Shown here: positions 10,101 to 22,100 of the stretch, one piece after another | Layout of the letters: each line of letters begins with the position of its first letter | Numbering within the stretch: the stretch's first letter is position 1 | Assembly: GCF_017562075.2 (NCBI RefSeq) | Contig: NC_054084.1 | Coordinates: 20,944,389 to 21,008,388, forward strand | DNA length: 64,000 nt | Direction of reading: 5' to 3' | Origin: Anopheles merus | Taxonomy: Eukaryota; Arthropoda; Insecta; Diptera; Culicidae | Made by a program: the position numbers and the translations under genes | The notes under the pieces: generated by a model | Database searches by the model: none | Seen by the model: the letters and a program-made list of their open reading frames with translations, nothing else | What the model was told of the DNA's origin: nothing

Positions 10101-12804
10101 GATGCTGCTATTACACTCGAAATAATACAACATTTTTGCACAGATGTGTAAGTACAACAGAATGAGTGTCATTAATGACGGATCGGATTTGTGGATGAAT
10201 AGGGCGCACACGAAGAACTCTTGGTTGGTAGTTGGAAGTTTGCATTAAGTGTGGTGCCTTACAGCGGCAGCAATACTTCAAATGTTGGCAAATTATGTAC
10301 CGGATGGACCGCGTTAAAAGCTAATAATTGGAACGACGGACGGATCACTTCCCTAAATGGCTATTTCTCCTGGAGCACCAGATTGTTTTAAGTTCAACTC
10401 TTTTGGTTCCTATGGTTTGCGCGTCATGCGTTGCTGTCTCCGCCATGCTGTACGCTGCTCAATACTGATATCCTTAATTTCCTCTCCTCCTCAACCAAGA
10501 GTTCTTTTCGTGTGTCCTTGCGTGAGATTGCATTTGTGTGTGTGTTAAAGCTGCAATAATTAAAAGCATTAAGTTTGGCTGTGCGCAATGGGTAGGTGTG
10601 CACGGGAGCGTCACCGAGTGTCGCCTTAAACGCTACACGAGCTAGAAATCTAATTAAGTCCAGGATGGTTTATCAATCAGAGTTGGTTGTTGCACAAAAT
10701 TAAACTAATATAAATTGATGTTTTAGTTCGCTTGAAATAATTAAAAAAAACACGCAGCTTCTTCTCAACAGTTCAAACTGCTACTTGGTACTTGGTTAAC
10801 GTTTCACTAATGAGAGTGTTAAGAGTTCTTTTCTCTTTGCAAAGATTCGTTCCTATTTAATATCCGGCTACAAACTACGTGAGCGGCCTTCGTCTGTCAT
10901 GCCTTTTTACTGCGTAATTTACGCCCTAAGATGCTGCTGCTTTTTTACATTTTGTTCCTATTTAATTTTGATTTGTTTTTTTTTTCTTCTTATAATCTCA
11001 CGTGTGTGTGTGTGTTTGAGTGTGTCTATGATGAGTGTTTGCATGTGTTTTTTATTTTTTTACTTCTCACTTCCTATTCAGCGCACAACTTCATATCGTA
11101 TCACAATTGGGTATTTCTTTTTCGTTTTTCCACTTTTAAACTCTCTTTAGGCGAGCCATCATTAAACAAAAAAAAAAAACAGATCTTAGCCGCATAAGAT
11201 GAATGTGATCAGTTAAAAGTAGCGGAAAAAATTGACATGTTAAAGCCGTTGTGCTGTTGGCCCCCAACAAATTAAAAAAAAAAAGCTGAAGGAAGCGCAT
11301 CGGAAGAGAGAAAATGTATATAATGAAGGTTAAAAAAAAACACATGAGAGCTAAAACAATCTTTTCTTTTAAATTAACTTCCAAATCACAAAGTAGCAAT
11401 ATTCCTTGTGGACTTGTGGGAAGAGTTCCGTCCCCCACACACCCTACACCACACTCTCTGATGCCCTGTGGCCGCTTCACGCGTTGCTTTCATCTGCAAA
11501 ACCCTCCTCTTCCGGTTCGCCCTGTCCACACTCTAACGCTCTAATGCTGAAATACGCTTTTTTAAAATGACGTTAAAATGAAACTAATCGCTAACAAAAA
11601 ATATGTATCTGTAAGTATGTACCATGCAGTATAGGGTAATCCAGGGATTGGGGAGGGTTGCTTATTTCTCTTTTAACCGTACGTACAAATCGTCACAAAA
11701 TAGGTAAAAACGGACCTTAACATATAGCTTAATTACCTTACAATGCTATACATCTCGCACGACGCCCGAACGGAGCAAAGGCGCCGTTCAATCATTATTG
11801 CTTACGTTTCTCATCCTTTAGTGTGTTTGTGTTGTGTGTAAGTTTTGTTGTTGCAAGACTGATTGCTCTGTATCATCCTTCTACCATCACCTCCCCATCC
11901 ACTGAAGGGGTTGCCTTTTGCATTGTTGCCGAGGTTAGTCTCTTTGTTTTAATTACGCGTGTATTTGCGTGCTTGCTTTCATGTTCTCTCTCTGTGTGTG
12001 TTTGTGTGTTCGTGGGGAAGTAGCGTTATCGCTACTCTCTCATGTGACCTTCTTAAATTGTATTTCAATAATATTGTCCTGGTCTAGGATTTGTTTTTCG
12101 TTTTAAAAGGTAATAAATACTGTCCTCTAGTATAATAATCATCAACCAACGATCAATTCCCTCTCTTGCTCTCACTCTCCCTTTCTAAATCTCTTTTCCC
12201 TCCTTTTCTCCCTCTCTTCCCACTCTTTTGCTTGTGCTTTCTTTAGCTCCACACCTCGCACTACATTAATCATAAAACGGACGTCACACTAATGGAGTAT
12301 TTCAGTTGCCGATTGAAGTTGTTCCGCTCATGGTTTGCTTTTTTTTCGTGCTCTTCGTTAAATTTAAACCGTCTCCAATGTCCTCCTGCACCTCCAGAGA
12401 GTATTTGCGGGGTTTGTTTCCTGCCGTGCGGTCAGGTCTCCTCTGCCGATCGCAGCCTAAGTAAATGTAAAGGTAGCCAACCGCCACCGCGACAGCAGCA
12501 CTAAGGTAAGTAAAGGGGCGCGTCGCACGGGTTTCTTGCTTGTTTTGCAGTTTCTAGCTGATAAGAGTTAGTTAGTTAATTAGGTAGCAAAGAGGGGTTC
12601 GGGGTAAACCCCATCCATCTGTCTCTCCCTCTACATCACTTCCGCTTTCTCACAGGCTGATGGTACCGTTGCCGCTGCCTTTGCAGATCGTACCGTCCCC
12701 TTCTTGCTTGCGGCTCCGTTTGAGGTGCGCCTAGGCAAGGGTTTAGAATTTTGGTCGCCTGCAGCCGGTGCCGGGCGCTGCTGCTGCCCCGTCGGCAGCT
12801 TCCG

Positions 12805-12975
12805 TCAGTGCTGCGACGAGTCGCTGCCGAGCTGGGTCGCCACCAGGTTGAGCGGCAGGTTGCACGAGTCGAGATCGTTCTCGGGCCCGCTATCGTCGCC
12901 ACCGTCGCCGACCAGCAGCTCGCCGCTACCGTTCGGGTCGAAGTTTTGTGTCGCGCGCAGGTATTGCTGGAAGGC
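12805..12975 (-). CDS. GATAd: GATA-factor exon F (C-terminus and stop)
   Basis: The acceptor TTTCTCCGTCAG leads to AFQQYLRATQNFDPNGSGE, then an acidic GDGGDDSGPENDLDS stretch and the end LGSDSSQH. The TGA stop is at 12807-12805. The phase-0 join to exon E preserves the frame. Confidence 0.9.
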   Translation of the reverse strand, partial: AFQQYLRATQNFDPNGSGELLVGDGGDDSGPENDLDSCNLPLNLVATQLGSDSSQH

Positions 12976-15367
12976 CTGACGGAGAAAGGCATTACAATTT
13001 ACATAGAACGATCGCAAAATCGCGCTCTACTTACAGTTGGCATGGAAAAGTTCGTTGGTGTAGTGCGGGTAGCGTCGCGCAGGGCTATTAGTTGGTTCTG
13101 TAGCGTCTGCAGATCGACGGCGGTATCCACGCCATTGTCCACGATGTCACTACTGTCCTGCTTGACCGATTCTGTAAAATGAAAGGTAACTCCAACGTTA
13201 GTAAACAGCGTCCGAAATGACGTCATCAGCTTCAAACGCAAACACTTACTCCTTCGCGTACTCTTGTCACCCTTCGGGCGTCGTCGTCGCGTGTGGATCG
13301 TGTCCCGGCGCATCGTGTGCGGCCGGTTGACGCCGTGCAGCTTGAAGTACAGCCCGCAAGCGTTGCACACCATCTCGCCCCGGATGTTCCGCCGCCAGAT
13401 GGTGGTGGTGGTCGTGCCACAGTTCGTGCAGGACATGTCCTTTTGCTGCGAGTTTTGCTGCTGCTGCTGCTGCTGCTGCGGTGATTGCTGCTGGGATGGA
13501 GCCGTCGACTTGGTGGTGAGTAGCAGCTGCGGACTGCTGTTGCCCGACGCGTTACTGTTCGTCTCGGACCGGGCGGCAGCACCGCCCTGGGGTGGAGTTT
13601 TGGCCGAGGACGAGTGTTCCGCCACCCGGAACAGTACGTTCCCGGTGGTTGCACTCTTGCCGGTGGCAAGCTTAATTGTTGCACCGCCACCAACGACACC
13701 GACACTAATGCCATTGTTGTCGAGCGATGCGGTCGGCGAGTTGCCCTCGACGGGTGTTCGGCTGGGGCAGGACTGTTTCCGGCGACCGCTCTGGGCCGTC
13801 TGATTTTGTCGGCTGATTTCGTTTTGCTGCAGGAGAGGTAATGTTCGTTAGCAAGGGATCATTTTGGCATTACAGAACGGTTGCTTCTGAAGAATATTTA
13901 CCTTGAGCAACGTCAGCCCCGTACCCACCGGCACTACGGACGGTGCGAACTGGATGCCGAGATTTCGTGCGTTTATCATCTTCCTGAGCAATGCTGTCGC
14001 TTCATTGCCTCCACCATTCACAATGAGATCTAAACAAAACGAAAACAAAATAATGTCAGCAAACTGAGTCTTCCTGTACTAAGAAAAGCCCGCCCCGTGT
14101 ACTTACTCGGATTTTGTGCCAGCGCTTGCCATAACTGTGCCATCGTCGGATCGGTCGTGTCGGCCAAACTGCCAAAGGGAAGCTGATGGACGGCAGCGGC
14201 CACCGCTGCCGCTACCACGGCCTGCTGCTGTTGGTGATGCTGCTCTTCGATCGAGTTCATGCTGTCGGGTGTTTCCCGCCCGAGCTGATCCATCTGCTGC
14301 TGCTGGTGCTGATGCAGGTGATTGTTGTTGTTGTTCAGGTGCAGACTGTTGCGCAGCTTCAGCTCGTCGGCCGCGCACTCTGAGTGGGCGTCCTGCGACG
14401 ATATGTCCATCTGTAACCGGCCCGAGTCGCTGCTGTCCACGCTGTCGCTGTGCTGGCTGGCCTGGTCGTCCGCCACGGACGCGGCCAGATGCTCGATGAT
14501 GTTTTCCCGCTTGATGAAGCTCTTCTTCACGAGCGTGGTGGCCGGCACGGTCGGCGTCAGCACCACGTTCGGCTCCACCTTGACGCGCTTCATCGTCAGA
14601 TCCATCTCTTCGCTGCTCGGGGTACGCTTTAGATTGTTCAAAAGGTAATCGTGTGGCTGCTGTTGTTGGGAAAAGGAGGAGAAATTTGCAATTTTAGTAC
14701 AAAATGTTTAGTACAGTTTTTAATACAGTGCTTTTTAGTACAGTATGAAGGAACTTACCTTTATCACAGAAGATTTAATACTTTGCGGTTGCTGCTGATT
14801 GTTAAGGTTAATTTGATACTGTAGCGTTTGCTGCTGCTTCTGCTGCTTCTGCTCGGCAAGCAGGCTGGGCGATTGGGGGTTCGAGCTGGGCGGCGAGATG
14901 ATGGCCTTTTTGCTGATGTCCATCAACACCTCGGCCGTCTCGAGGTGCTCCTTCTGCAGCTGCGTCAGGTTGCGCACCTGTATAAACGGCTGCTTTGGTA
15001 GGCTGTTCTGCTGCTGCTGTTGCTGCTGCTGTTGCTGCTGGTGAAATATTTGCAACGGTTGCTGCTGCTCCTCTTGCTGATGGATGATGGTGGTGGTGGT
15101 GGTCGTCGTTGCTGGCTGATGTTGTAGCTCGCCGGTGGAAGTAAGTTTCATACTCTCGATGGGGATCACAGACACGGCATTCGCTTCCAGGTTTTGCAGG
15201 TGCGTTTTACTAAGTACTGAGGTAACTGATTTTGTATGATTGTTGTTGTTGCGCAGGGCTTGCAGGGCGGCGATCGCGTCCTGCTCGGCCGACGCCTTGA
15301 GCGCGAGCGTCGCGGGCGACGAAGCGATCAGCTGCTCCAACTTCGCGGACGATTCGGCGAGTATTTC
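12805..15367 (-). CDS. GATAd: Single-zinc-finger GATA transcription factor, GATAd-like (5' coding end not placed)
   Basis: This gene encodes a nuclear sequence-specific DNA-binding protein expected to recognise WGATAR. Six minus-strand exons are consistent in phase: 15367-14759, 14656-14107, 14029-13902, 13826-13250, 13171-13035 and 12975-12805. Together they give 723 codons plus a TGA stop. There is one GATA finger, CX2CX17CX2C (CTNC, then VCNACG), followed by the basic tail RRRRPKGDKSTRR. Other features are Gln-rich and Asn-rich low-complexity tracts and an acidic, possibly regulatory, C-terminus. Pannier, serpent and grain normally have two fingers; one finger and the WRRNIRGEMVCNACG wording point to insect GATAd, which I recall but cannot verify. 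Exon 15367 begins in phase 0 after a strong acceptor, so an upstream coding exon is expected. Alternatively translation could start at M 15430, giving 744 residues. Confidence 0.9.
13035..13171 (-). CDS. GATAd: GATA-factor exon E
   Basis: This 137-nt exon follows acceptor CATTTTACAG and completes the basic arm (RRKSVKQDSSD). It continues as IVDNGVDTAVDLQTLQNQLIALRD, a possible short amphipathic helix. The donor is CCAACT|GTAAGT. Confidence 0.9.
13250..13826 (-). CDS. GATAd: GATA-factor exon D (zinc finger)
   Basis: The exon opens QNEISRQNQTAQSGRRKQ and passes through Ser/Thr and Gln-rich sequence. It then carries the GATA finger at 13430-13356 (CTNC, 17 residues, CNAC). The basic arm LHGVNRPHTMRRDTIHTRRRRPK follows, ending at donor AGGA|GTAAGT. 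Four cysteines and the tryptophan of IWRRN are intact, so DNA binding should be functional. Confidence 0.95.
13902..14029 (-). CDS. GATAd: GATA-factor exon C
   Basis: This short exon of 128 nt follows acceptor TTTTGTTTAG and gives NLIVNGGGNEATALLRKMINARNLGIQ, ending LTLLK|GTAAAT. The phases (1 in, 0 out) agree with both neighbours. No recognised domain is present, but the low-bias helical character suggests a real conserved segment. Confidence 0.88.
14107..14656 (-). CDS. GATAd: GATA-factor exon B
   Basis: The exon reads PHDYLLNNLKRTPSSEEMDL onward and ends AQNP plus one base, with donor CCGA|GTAAGT. It contains possible nuclear-localisation basics (KRVKVEP), a Ser/Asp-rich acidic stretch, poly-Asn and poly-Gln tracts and an alanine-rich segment. 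The acceptor is a NAGNAG tandem (CAGCAG), so splicing three bases earlier at 14659 would add one Gln. Confidence 0.88.
14759..15367 (-). CDS. GATAd: GATA-factor exon A (first recognised coding exon)
   Basis: This exon has 203 codons, from EILAESSAKLEQLIASSP to SSVIK|GTAAGT. The acceptor is CCCTTTCCGCTCCAG. The protein is Gln/Thr-rich, with a run of 11 Gln (about 15011-15043) encoded by mixed CAG/CAA. A conserved-looking LTQLQKEHLETAEVLMDIS segment follows. No start codon lies near the exon start. Reading through the acceptor gives a 21-residue extension from M 15430, preceded by an in-frame stop near 15463. Confidence 0.85.
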
Positions 15368-16510
15368 CTGGAGCGGAAAGGGAGAAGGTAAAACGTGTTC
15401 GTTAGCAACATAGAGAGATAATCGGTCCATCCTAGAATACTTGGCAATGGATAATCATAATTAGAATTATTTCAATAAATCAAAGCCAGCGCGATTCACA
15501 CGGCTAATTAATTGCAACCCTCCCCAACAGTCCTTTCACATCGCGAACACTTTTCCTTCAATCATCTCAGATTGCATCCTTGTGCAGTTCTACCTATCTG
15601 CTGGCGGGTGCGCGATTGTGTATGCGTGCGCATCCTATTTTGGCACACACTCGTGATCTCCGACTTTGAACTTTCCCGGCTAGGAACGTGATCTTGCGGT
15701 ACGCTAATGATTTGCATCCTTTTTGCGCTCCTGTGGGGGGAGCTCTTTGACTCTCTCTCTACTTTTGGCTGACACACTCATGGTTTTGGTTGCTCCAACG
15801 GGTACGGCAGCCTCGCCTTTGATCTTTTCCACCATCCACGGCGATGGTGACAGCCGAGAGCTGTGCACTAAATGATTCACGCAAGTGCGCACTCCCCTTT
15901 GCGCTAATACGCAGACGAGCGCCGCTTATTGTCGCCGCTTATTAACCTGCCGGATGAATTCCCATGATTATCTGATGCACGGAACGGTGTACCCTCCTCC
16001 TCTCTCCGGGAACGGTTTGTTGACAAGCAAAGGAAACGCGCGCAATGTTTTGACAATCTCTCAATCAAAATCGATCATTCCCACAAGTTCCCGCGTTCGT
16101 TGGAGAGAATATTTCATTTTCCTGCCATTGGATGAATAACATTAAAAAAAGAACTAGTTCAATCAAACTCATCTGCCCACGGATTTTGGCATGCCTATCC
16201 CCCATTCCCTTTGATGCTAGCAGGAAAATTAATAACAACCCTTAACCAGCCGATTTTACGTAGCTTTAAAACACGTTAATAGGCCACCCCCAAGCGCCGT
16301 TTGTGCAGGATGTATCTTGTGTTTTTAGTGTTTCTTCCTCGTTTGTCTCCAGCTGGATGAGGGCGTACGTACACACACGCATTCGACTATCCAACTCAAC
16401 ATTAAGCAAAGAAATCGCTTTCCACACACATAATTGATCGTAAAGCGAAGTGGAAACGAAGACGGGCGCGGCGCTTTTCGCCAACACACACGCGTGCGCC
16501 CGTTTCCGAT

Positions 16511-16576
16511 TGATGCAATTAAATGTTTAATTAATGCAAATAATATTTACCAATAAATATGTTTGCTTCGTAAACA
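16511..16576. promoter_or_regulatory. Candidate enhancer motif cluster (POU octamer, forkhead, C/EBP-ATF-like)
   Basis: Within 66 bp are TGATGCAAT (16511-16519), a perfect octamer ATGCAAAT (16534-16541), and forkhead-type TATTTAC (16544-16550), TGTTTGC (16560-16566) and GTAAACA (16570-16576). The spacing is tight and the cluster lies 1.1 kb upstream of the first recognised GATA exon. Function is inferred. Confidence 0.3.
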
Positions 16577-18333
16577 GGCTGACTGGCGTGATGGGTGCTG
16601 TTGTGCTCCTACTATAGGCCAATGACACTGGCCACTAGCCCGTATGGAGGAAGTGCGTGCGACTGTGTGTGCGCGCGGTCTGTACCACGGCACAAAAGTA
16701 GGAAATCAGTGAAACGGGGCAAAGGAAAAATAAACATAAATAGCCGATCCGTGTACATTACACTTTTATTAGACTCTTGCAGCCGAACCCCAAACCCCTC
16801 CCCCTCCACCCACATCACGTTGATGAGTGCCGTCAGGTTTTAAAGCCGTCTCTAACGAACAGGGTGATGATGATGAAACCGTAGCGTACTTGCCTGCTCG
16901 GTGGATCGTTATTTCCCACCCGCCACCAGGAACTCTGGGGTCCACAACCGGTTAGAGATTACGGCTGGGAAGAGATGCCTTTTTTGTGGTGGAGTGTGTT
17001 TCTGTTTTTGCATACATAGTTACCTCACCCCCTCTCCATCTGAACAGCTCTAAAAGCAGCAAATGGATCATTATTGGAGTCCGTTTGGAAAACTCTTCAT
17101 TAGATCGTTTATGATTTTTAGTACACAGCCCCGCGGTTTATTGTTTTGGAAAGGCGGCTCGAAACGCAGGACGGGGTGGGGGAGGGTTTGGGAGTGTTGC
17201 TTCCGTTTGTGTGTGTGAATGCTGAATGGGCTGTGTTTATCATTTTATAACACACCCGTTGTCCATTTTGGAGCTAGACAAAAGGGTAGAGTAGTTTCGC
17301 CGCCCCTTTTCTTAGTACAATTTGATTGAAGTCATGCAACTGGAACAATGCGCACAATAAAAATGCTGCGTTTTGCTTTTAATATAAATTAGACAAGATA
17401 GCGTACACACAAGGTACGCTCGTCGACAGGCACCACCACGCTATTACCGGGTTCAATCAGTCCAGTGTTCCATGGCTCATTTGCACGCTTTATGGCAATT
17501 AATACCAAGACCGCCGATCGGATCGACAGAAGCCAATTGGCGGCCTATCGCCATTATCCCCTCGCTACCGACAGACTTGGATAGTTGTACTTTTACCGCG
17601 ACCGGGTCCAATCGTGCAAAAAGTGACGTAAAAAGGCGTTTGCTCCAATCACGAATTTATTTAATGAACCAAAATATACAATTCAGGAAGGAAGTATGTT
17701 TTGAAAGAAAAAAAAACCAGACGACGGTATAAAAAAAAACATGCCGTGGGGGAGAACCAAATCGTACACACCTTTGCCGCCTGCTGGCGGGTGGTGGCAA
17801 CCAGTGCCGGCGGGCATATCGCGCAAGGCGCGGTGAGCATAATCGATTATGATTCGATTCACAGAAGGCGTGCGGCCACGGCGGGACCTACTCGCCCGGT
17901 AAAGGCAATGGAGAGAAGAAAAAAGGCTACTGGTCGGGGGCCCCGTTGGAAAGGGAAGGGACAGGGTGCTGTGAGGTGGTAGCGCAACATAGGAAGGAAC
18001 ATACCGATCAAAAACTGACGATAATCAGCTAATTAAGGCTGGGGTAGTGTTCGGGCTGAAATTGAAGGAGCGTTGTACCTGATAGGGGACTGTGGGGAAA
18101 GGGACGCAGCCTTAGGATCTTTCCTACAAACACACACACACATGTACACCGGTAACTGTTAATTAACACGAAGCCGTTCTCTACCTCCCTCCCCATTATG
18201 GTGATTGATGTGCCGGGCCGGGTTGCCTTCCACAACCTTAATTCCAAACGCTCGCGGGTAATGGTGCGCGCCCGGCTCAAATTTTGGCATAAAGATCATG
18301 TGTACTATCGATCGTGGACGAGATTGATCGTGA

Positions 18334-18353
18334 GTGTGTGTGTGTGTGTGTGT
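18334..18353. repeat. GT dinucleotide microsatellite
   Basis: About ten GT units lie in non-coding sequence. Confidence 0.9.
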
Positions 18354-19170
18354 GACTGCGGTAGATGTGGGAGAGAATCACGATCTCGAGCAAATGGAAA
18401 GGTGTAGTATAAAAATAATGATTAATTCAGCACCGGTCCGGTCCCCTCAAGAACATGCTCGACATTTTAAATATGGAACGACGATGGTATTGGTGGTGGT
18501 TGGAGCCATTTCTGTGCTGACTTCTTGGCTGTTATGAAGGCAAAAAAGCCACCCTTTGCATCGATGGAGCAAAGTCAATCGAATTTTGAACTATGGAAAT
18601 TGCCATTGCAACATTACCTGTGGCGCACATACCAACATGACATGATCGGTCGTTTGTGGTGCCGTGTTCTGGCAACAGGGTAAAACGGGAAGAGGAGACA
18701 CTCATCTCCGGCTGACGCTCCCGGGGAGTTGAGCTGCAGGAAGCCTCAGCCATAAGCTGATAGGAGCGGACGGATCACCGATTGGCAAACCGAGATCTGC
18801 ACAGCCCTCCTTCGCCCAAGAGAGAGAGAGAGAGGTGAAAGGTTAACTTGTGCCACCCGCGGGCTTTTGGCATTATTCTTGGCACGGTGATCGAACGACG
18901 TCCGGGCGTGTCCGCACCCGTTGAAAATGTCACCGAGATGTGCCCCGTCCGGTAGATGATTAATTTTATCGGTGTTTTATTTTTCTTTTGAGGCAAAAAG
19001 GGACGACAGTGTACCGATGACGATGCAACTCAAAGGTGGTCTGTCTCGTCAAACGATTGCACTGGCGTATTTGACGAAGCTTATGTTGGCGGATCCAATT
19101 ATGATGAAAAATAGGTGCAGTCTGGCTCTGTGCATTGCATTTTCTAGTACAGAAGCTTCGATACATTCAA

Positions 19171-22100
19171 CAGTGTTGTTGTTGTACATTGAATGTTATA
19201 TGTTGTACATTAAATTACATAAGAATAGGAACAATTTCGTTTTTTTAACGATAAATAAATCCATTTCAATACGATTAAAACCTTATCAATATCATCATCA
19301 AAACCATTCATTTATATTACAACTGTTATTACATGTTTTGCTTAAATCCCATCACTAATTTGTTGTAATCATAGAATCTTTTCTAAAACTGAATTTTAAG
19401 CACATGTTTTTAAACCGAATAAAAAGCATTGCTTAGGTTGATAATTAATCAATTTTTTTTAATTAAAAAAGTATTAAACATTCCTATACTTCAACAACAA
19501 TCTCAAATACCGAAACAATTTTTTTAACTGCTTCCCTGCCTTACCGATCATATGATCAATGATCTAGAATGATGGTAGAGTCCTGCAACATTGGAACCGC
19601 TTGTCCCAAACGCCTCGGCGGTCCAGCCTGTTTCCATCGAGAGCGAAAGTGTGTATTGTGAGGCTGCTTCTGCTGCTGCTGCTCTCACACCTTCATTCAT
19701 TCATTTTTATATTTTCTTCGACTCGACGCGGCGCGGCGACGAAAGTTGCGAAATGGGGGGAAAAATCTCATTCGCGTCGCCAACACGATCGTAAAGCCTT
19801 ACACACGAACGAACCGCGAGCCCGCCACATACCCCAGTTGCCGGCTTCCAGATTTTCGTCTGCTGACCGGCTCTACCGCCCGCAACCGTTTATGTGCGCT
19901 CTTCGGGTGGAGAGTGTGGAGCAGAAAAAGCAGCATAAAGCATAGCATAGAAAGAGTGAATGGACAAACATAACCACCCAGCGATGGAATGGGGGAAGAG
20001 AGCAGAAGCAGGAAAAAGAAGGCAGACACAACACAGAATACACAACAAAATGAATCAGCAACGGGCACGAAGGTTCGAGGATCGACCGACTGTAAAGCAT
20101 GCTTTGGGGGTGGCACCACTGTGTGTATGTGTGTGTGTGTTGTGTTTATGTGGTTTTCGTTTATCGTTGGAGGAACCCCAGAAGAAGCTGGGACCAGCAT
20201 TATCGTGGCTGGCGAGAAGGCAAAAGGCCATCAGAACCAGCATAACGAATGGCTGCAAATGATGGAGAAGGAAGTTCCTGCTTAACGCTGGGGAGCGGTT
20301 TCGAAGGAACGCAGACCGCAGCGGATCAACGAACGTTAAGGAGCGGGTACGTAAGTGGTTCCGAACAGTGAAACCCCACCAAGCGACGAAGGATCGTGGG
20401 AAACTGACCGTGTGTGCGCCCGCCCGACTATAATGCTGATCTCGCGCGTTGTGCCTTAGAGCGCCGAACGCTTATCATCATCGATATGCGCGCGCGCCAT
20501 CGTTTCTATTATGTAGTGCAGCGATCGTGCTCGGTACAGTTATGTGCTCGCACACACAGTGTTGTTTGCCATTTATTTTTCTACGGGGCGAGCGCGCGCG
20601 CGCATGGAAAATGGTTTCACTTTTAGTTTTATTATTATTAGCATTTTGCTCGCACCCCCCGGAAGGAGCACTGAACCGTTCGGATTTGCCGGGTTCGCAT
20701 CGATCGCAGGAGGCAAGAAAACAAAAAACGGTACAATCTATCTTACGACCGTTCGGGTGCACTTGCCGCTACTGCGAGATACACACCGTAACAAGGGCAT
20801 TTGCATACTTCTGCGTATGATTTATGCTTGCAACTGCGCAACGGGGCCCGCTATAGACGCGCCGGGTATTGCGTGAGAAGTGAAAGGATTTTTTTTTTCG
20901 GTGATTTGTGGGTGCACTGGTAGCGCGAGCGGAATCTCATTTTGTGGCCTCGGATCTATTGAAGCGTACCCGGGCACCGGGCGGTCGATTGTGTAAAAAT
21001 GAATATTGTAGCAGCAGCAGAGCGTCACCAGCAAACAATTCCAATTCTTTGCGCATATATTTATTCAAAACCGTCCATTTACCGTGTGAATTCCAGGACC
21101 TGGGAACGGTTTGAGTAAGGCTCAAGTGAGAGGCTCTAGCATAGATGTTATTGCACCATACATCTGCAACTCTTTTCTGATGGACATTAAGTACAAAGTT
21201 CCTGGAAATTCTTATGTTGAAACTATTTTGAAAACTTTTTCCATAAAGAGATATACAGAGATCGATCTCAATTTATAACTATTTCTAGTTTAATATCCCA
21301 TGAATATCACGTTCTCTTAATAGTATCACAACAAAACCCATCATCAAGTATTCGAACTGTCTGTACGTCTGTAAGTCCCCAGGATACCGAAAGCAAGGGC
21401 CAGAGATAATTCCATATACCCAAAAAACCAAACTCCCATCAATCTCATATCAATCCACATCAACCATCCGAGCGAAAGAAGAAGAAAAAAAAGAGATCAT
21501 AAAATTCCAAACACAAACCAACATAATAGGCCCAGGGGTCTGCCATACCGATGCGACTGCACAGGCACCAGACTTGTCCCGAAATCTCACGCTCCTCTCA
21601 TGCACGCCTTGCCCCGCGGGATGCTGGGTGAAGAAATGAATCAATTAATCATGCCCGACGGAATTCACTTCCTGTGATGCCTCTTTCACACACACGCACA
21701 CACCTTTATGCAGGGCTGTATCATTCAGGTTCAGCCGTATTTGTGATAAGATGTGACGGGATGAACGCAGAGCAGCAGAGAATTTGTCGAGTCACAGACG
21801 TATCAAGATGCCTGAGGTGTTTCGGGGGAAAAGCTGACAGCACATCGGAGGGCTAGTTGTAGTTGGAATTTATTTATATCGACCGGACACACTGGACTGT
21901 CACACTGGTCTGTTTCCGGTGGCATTTGAGTAGAAAAGATTTGGAAGCGTTTTTTTCCCCCATTCCTATTTTAATTTCGTCTAAGCTCCTCTCTATCTGT
22001 TGCCACATATTGAGGTTTGACTCGTTTTAGCACCTCCTGGATAAGAGCTGCCTTGTCCATTTCGTTTCTCCCCAGAAGCATAATCTTGTGCTTCCGTGGG

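Larger units (their letters stand above)
3640..12804 (-). other. Presumed very long 3' UTR of the GATA-factor gene
   Basis: About 9.2 kb after the GATA stop codon holds no plausible coding exon on either strand. For most of its length it is A/C-rich on the minus strand (T-rich as printed), as insect 3' UTRs often are. A polyadenylation hexamer AATAAA (minus strand, 3660-3665) followed by a GT-rich stretch (about 3630-3648) would give an end near 3640, where the composition changes. Further hexamers (for example near 5529 and 5755) could give shorter isoforms. A Pumilio-type TGTAAATA occurs at 5553-5560. The skew reverses locally (about 6420-6690), so continuity as one UTR is inferred and not shown. 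Confidence 0.45.
15368..19170. other. Non-coding, presumed 5' intronic DNA of the GATA gene
   Basis: No coding exon is supported. Mixed AT-rich and moderately GC-rich sequence includes a POU/forkhead motif cluster at 16511-16576 and a GT microsatellite at 18334-18353. A splice-like pair on the minus strand (acceptor near 18078, donor near 18004) encloses stops in all frames, so any exon there would be untranslated. Confidence 0.4.

Noticed and set aside
18006..18076. Minus-strand exon-like segment between an acceptor and a donor
   Set aside because: All three frames hit a stop before the donor, so it cannot be a GATA coding exon. An untranslated exon is possible but unsupported.
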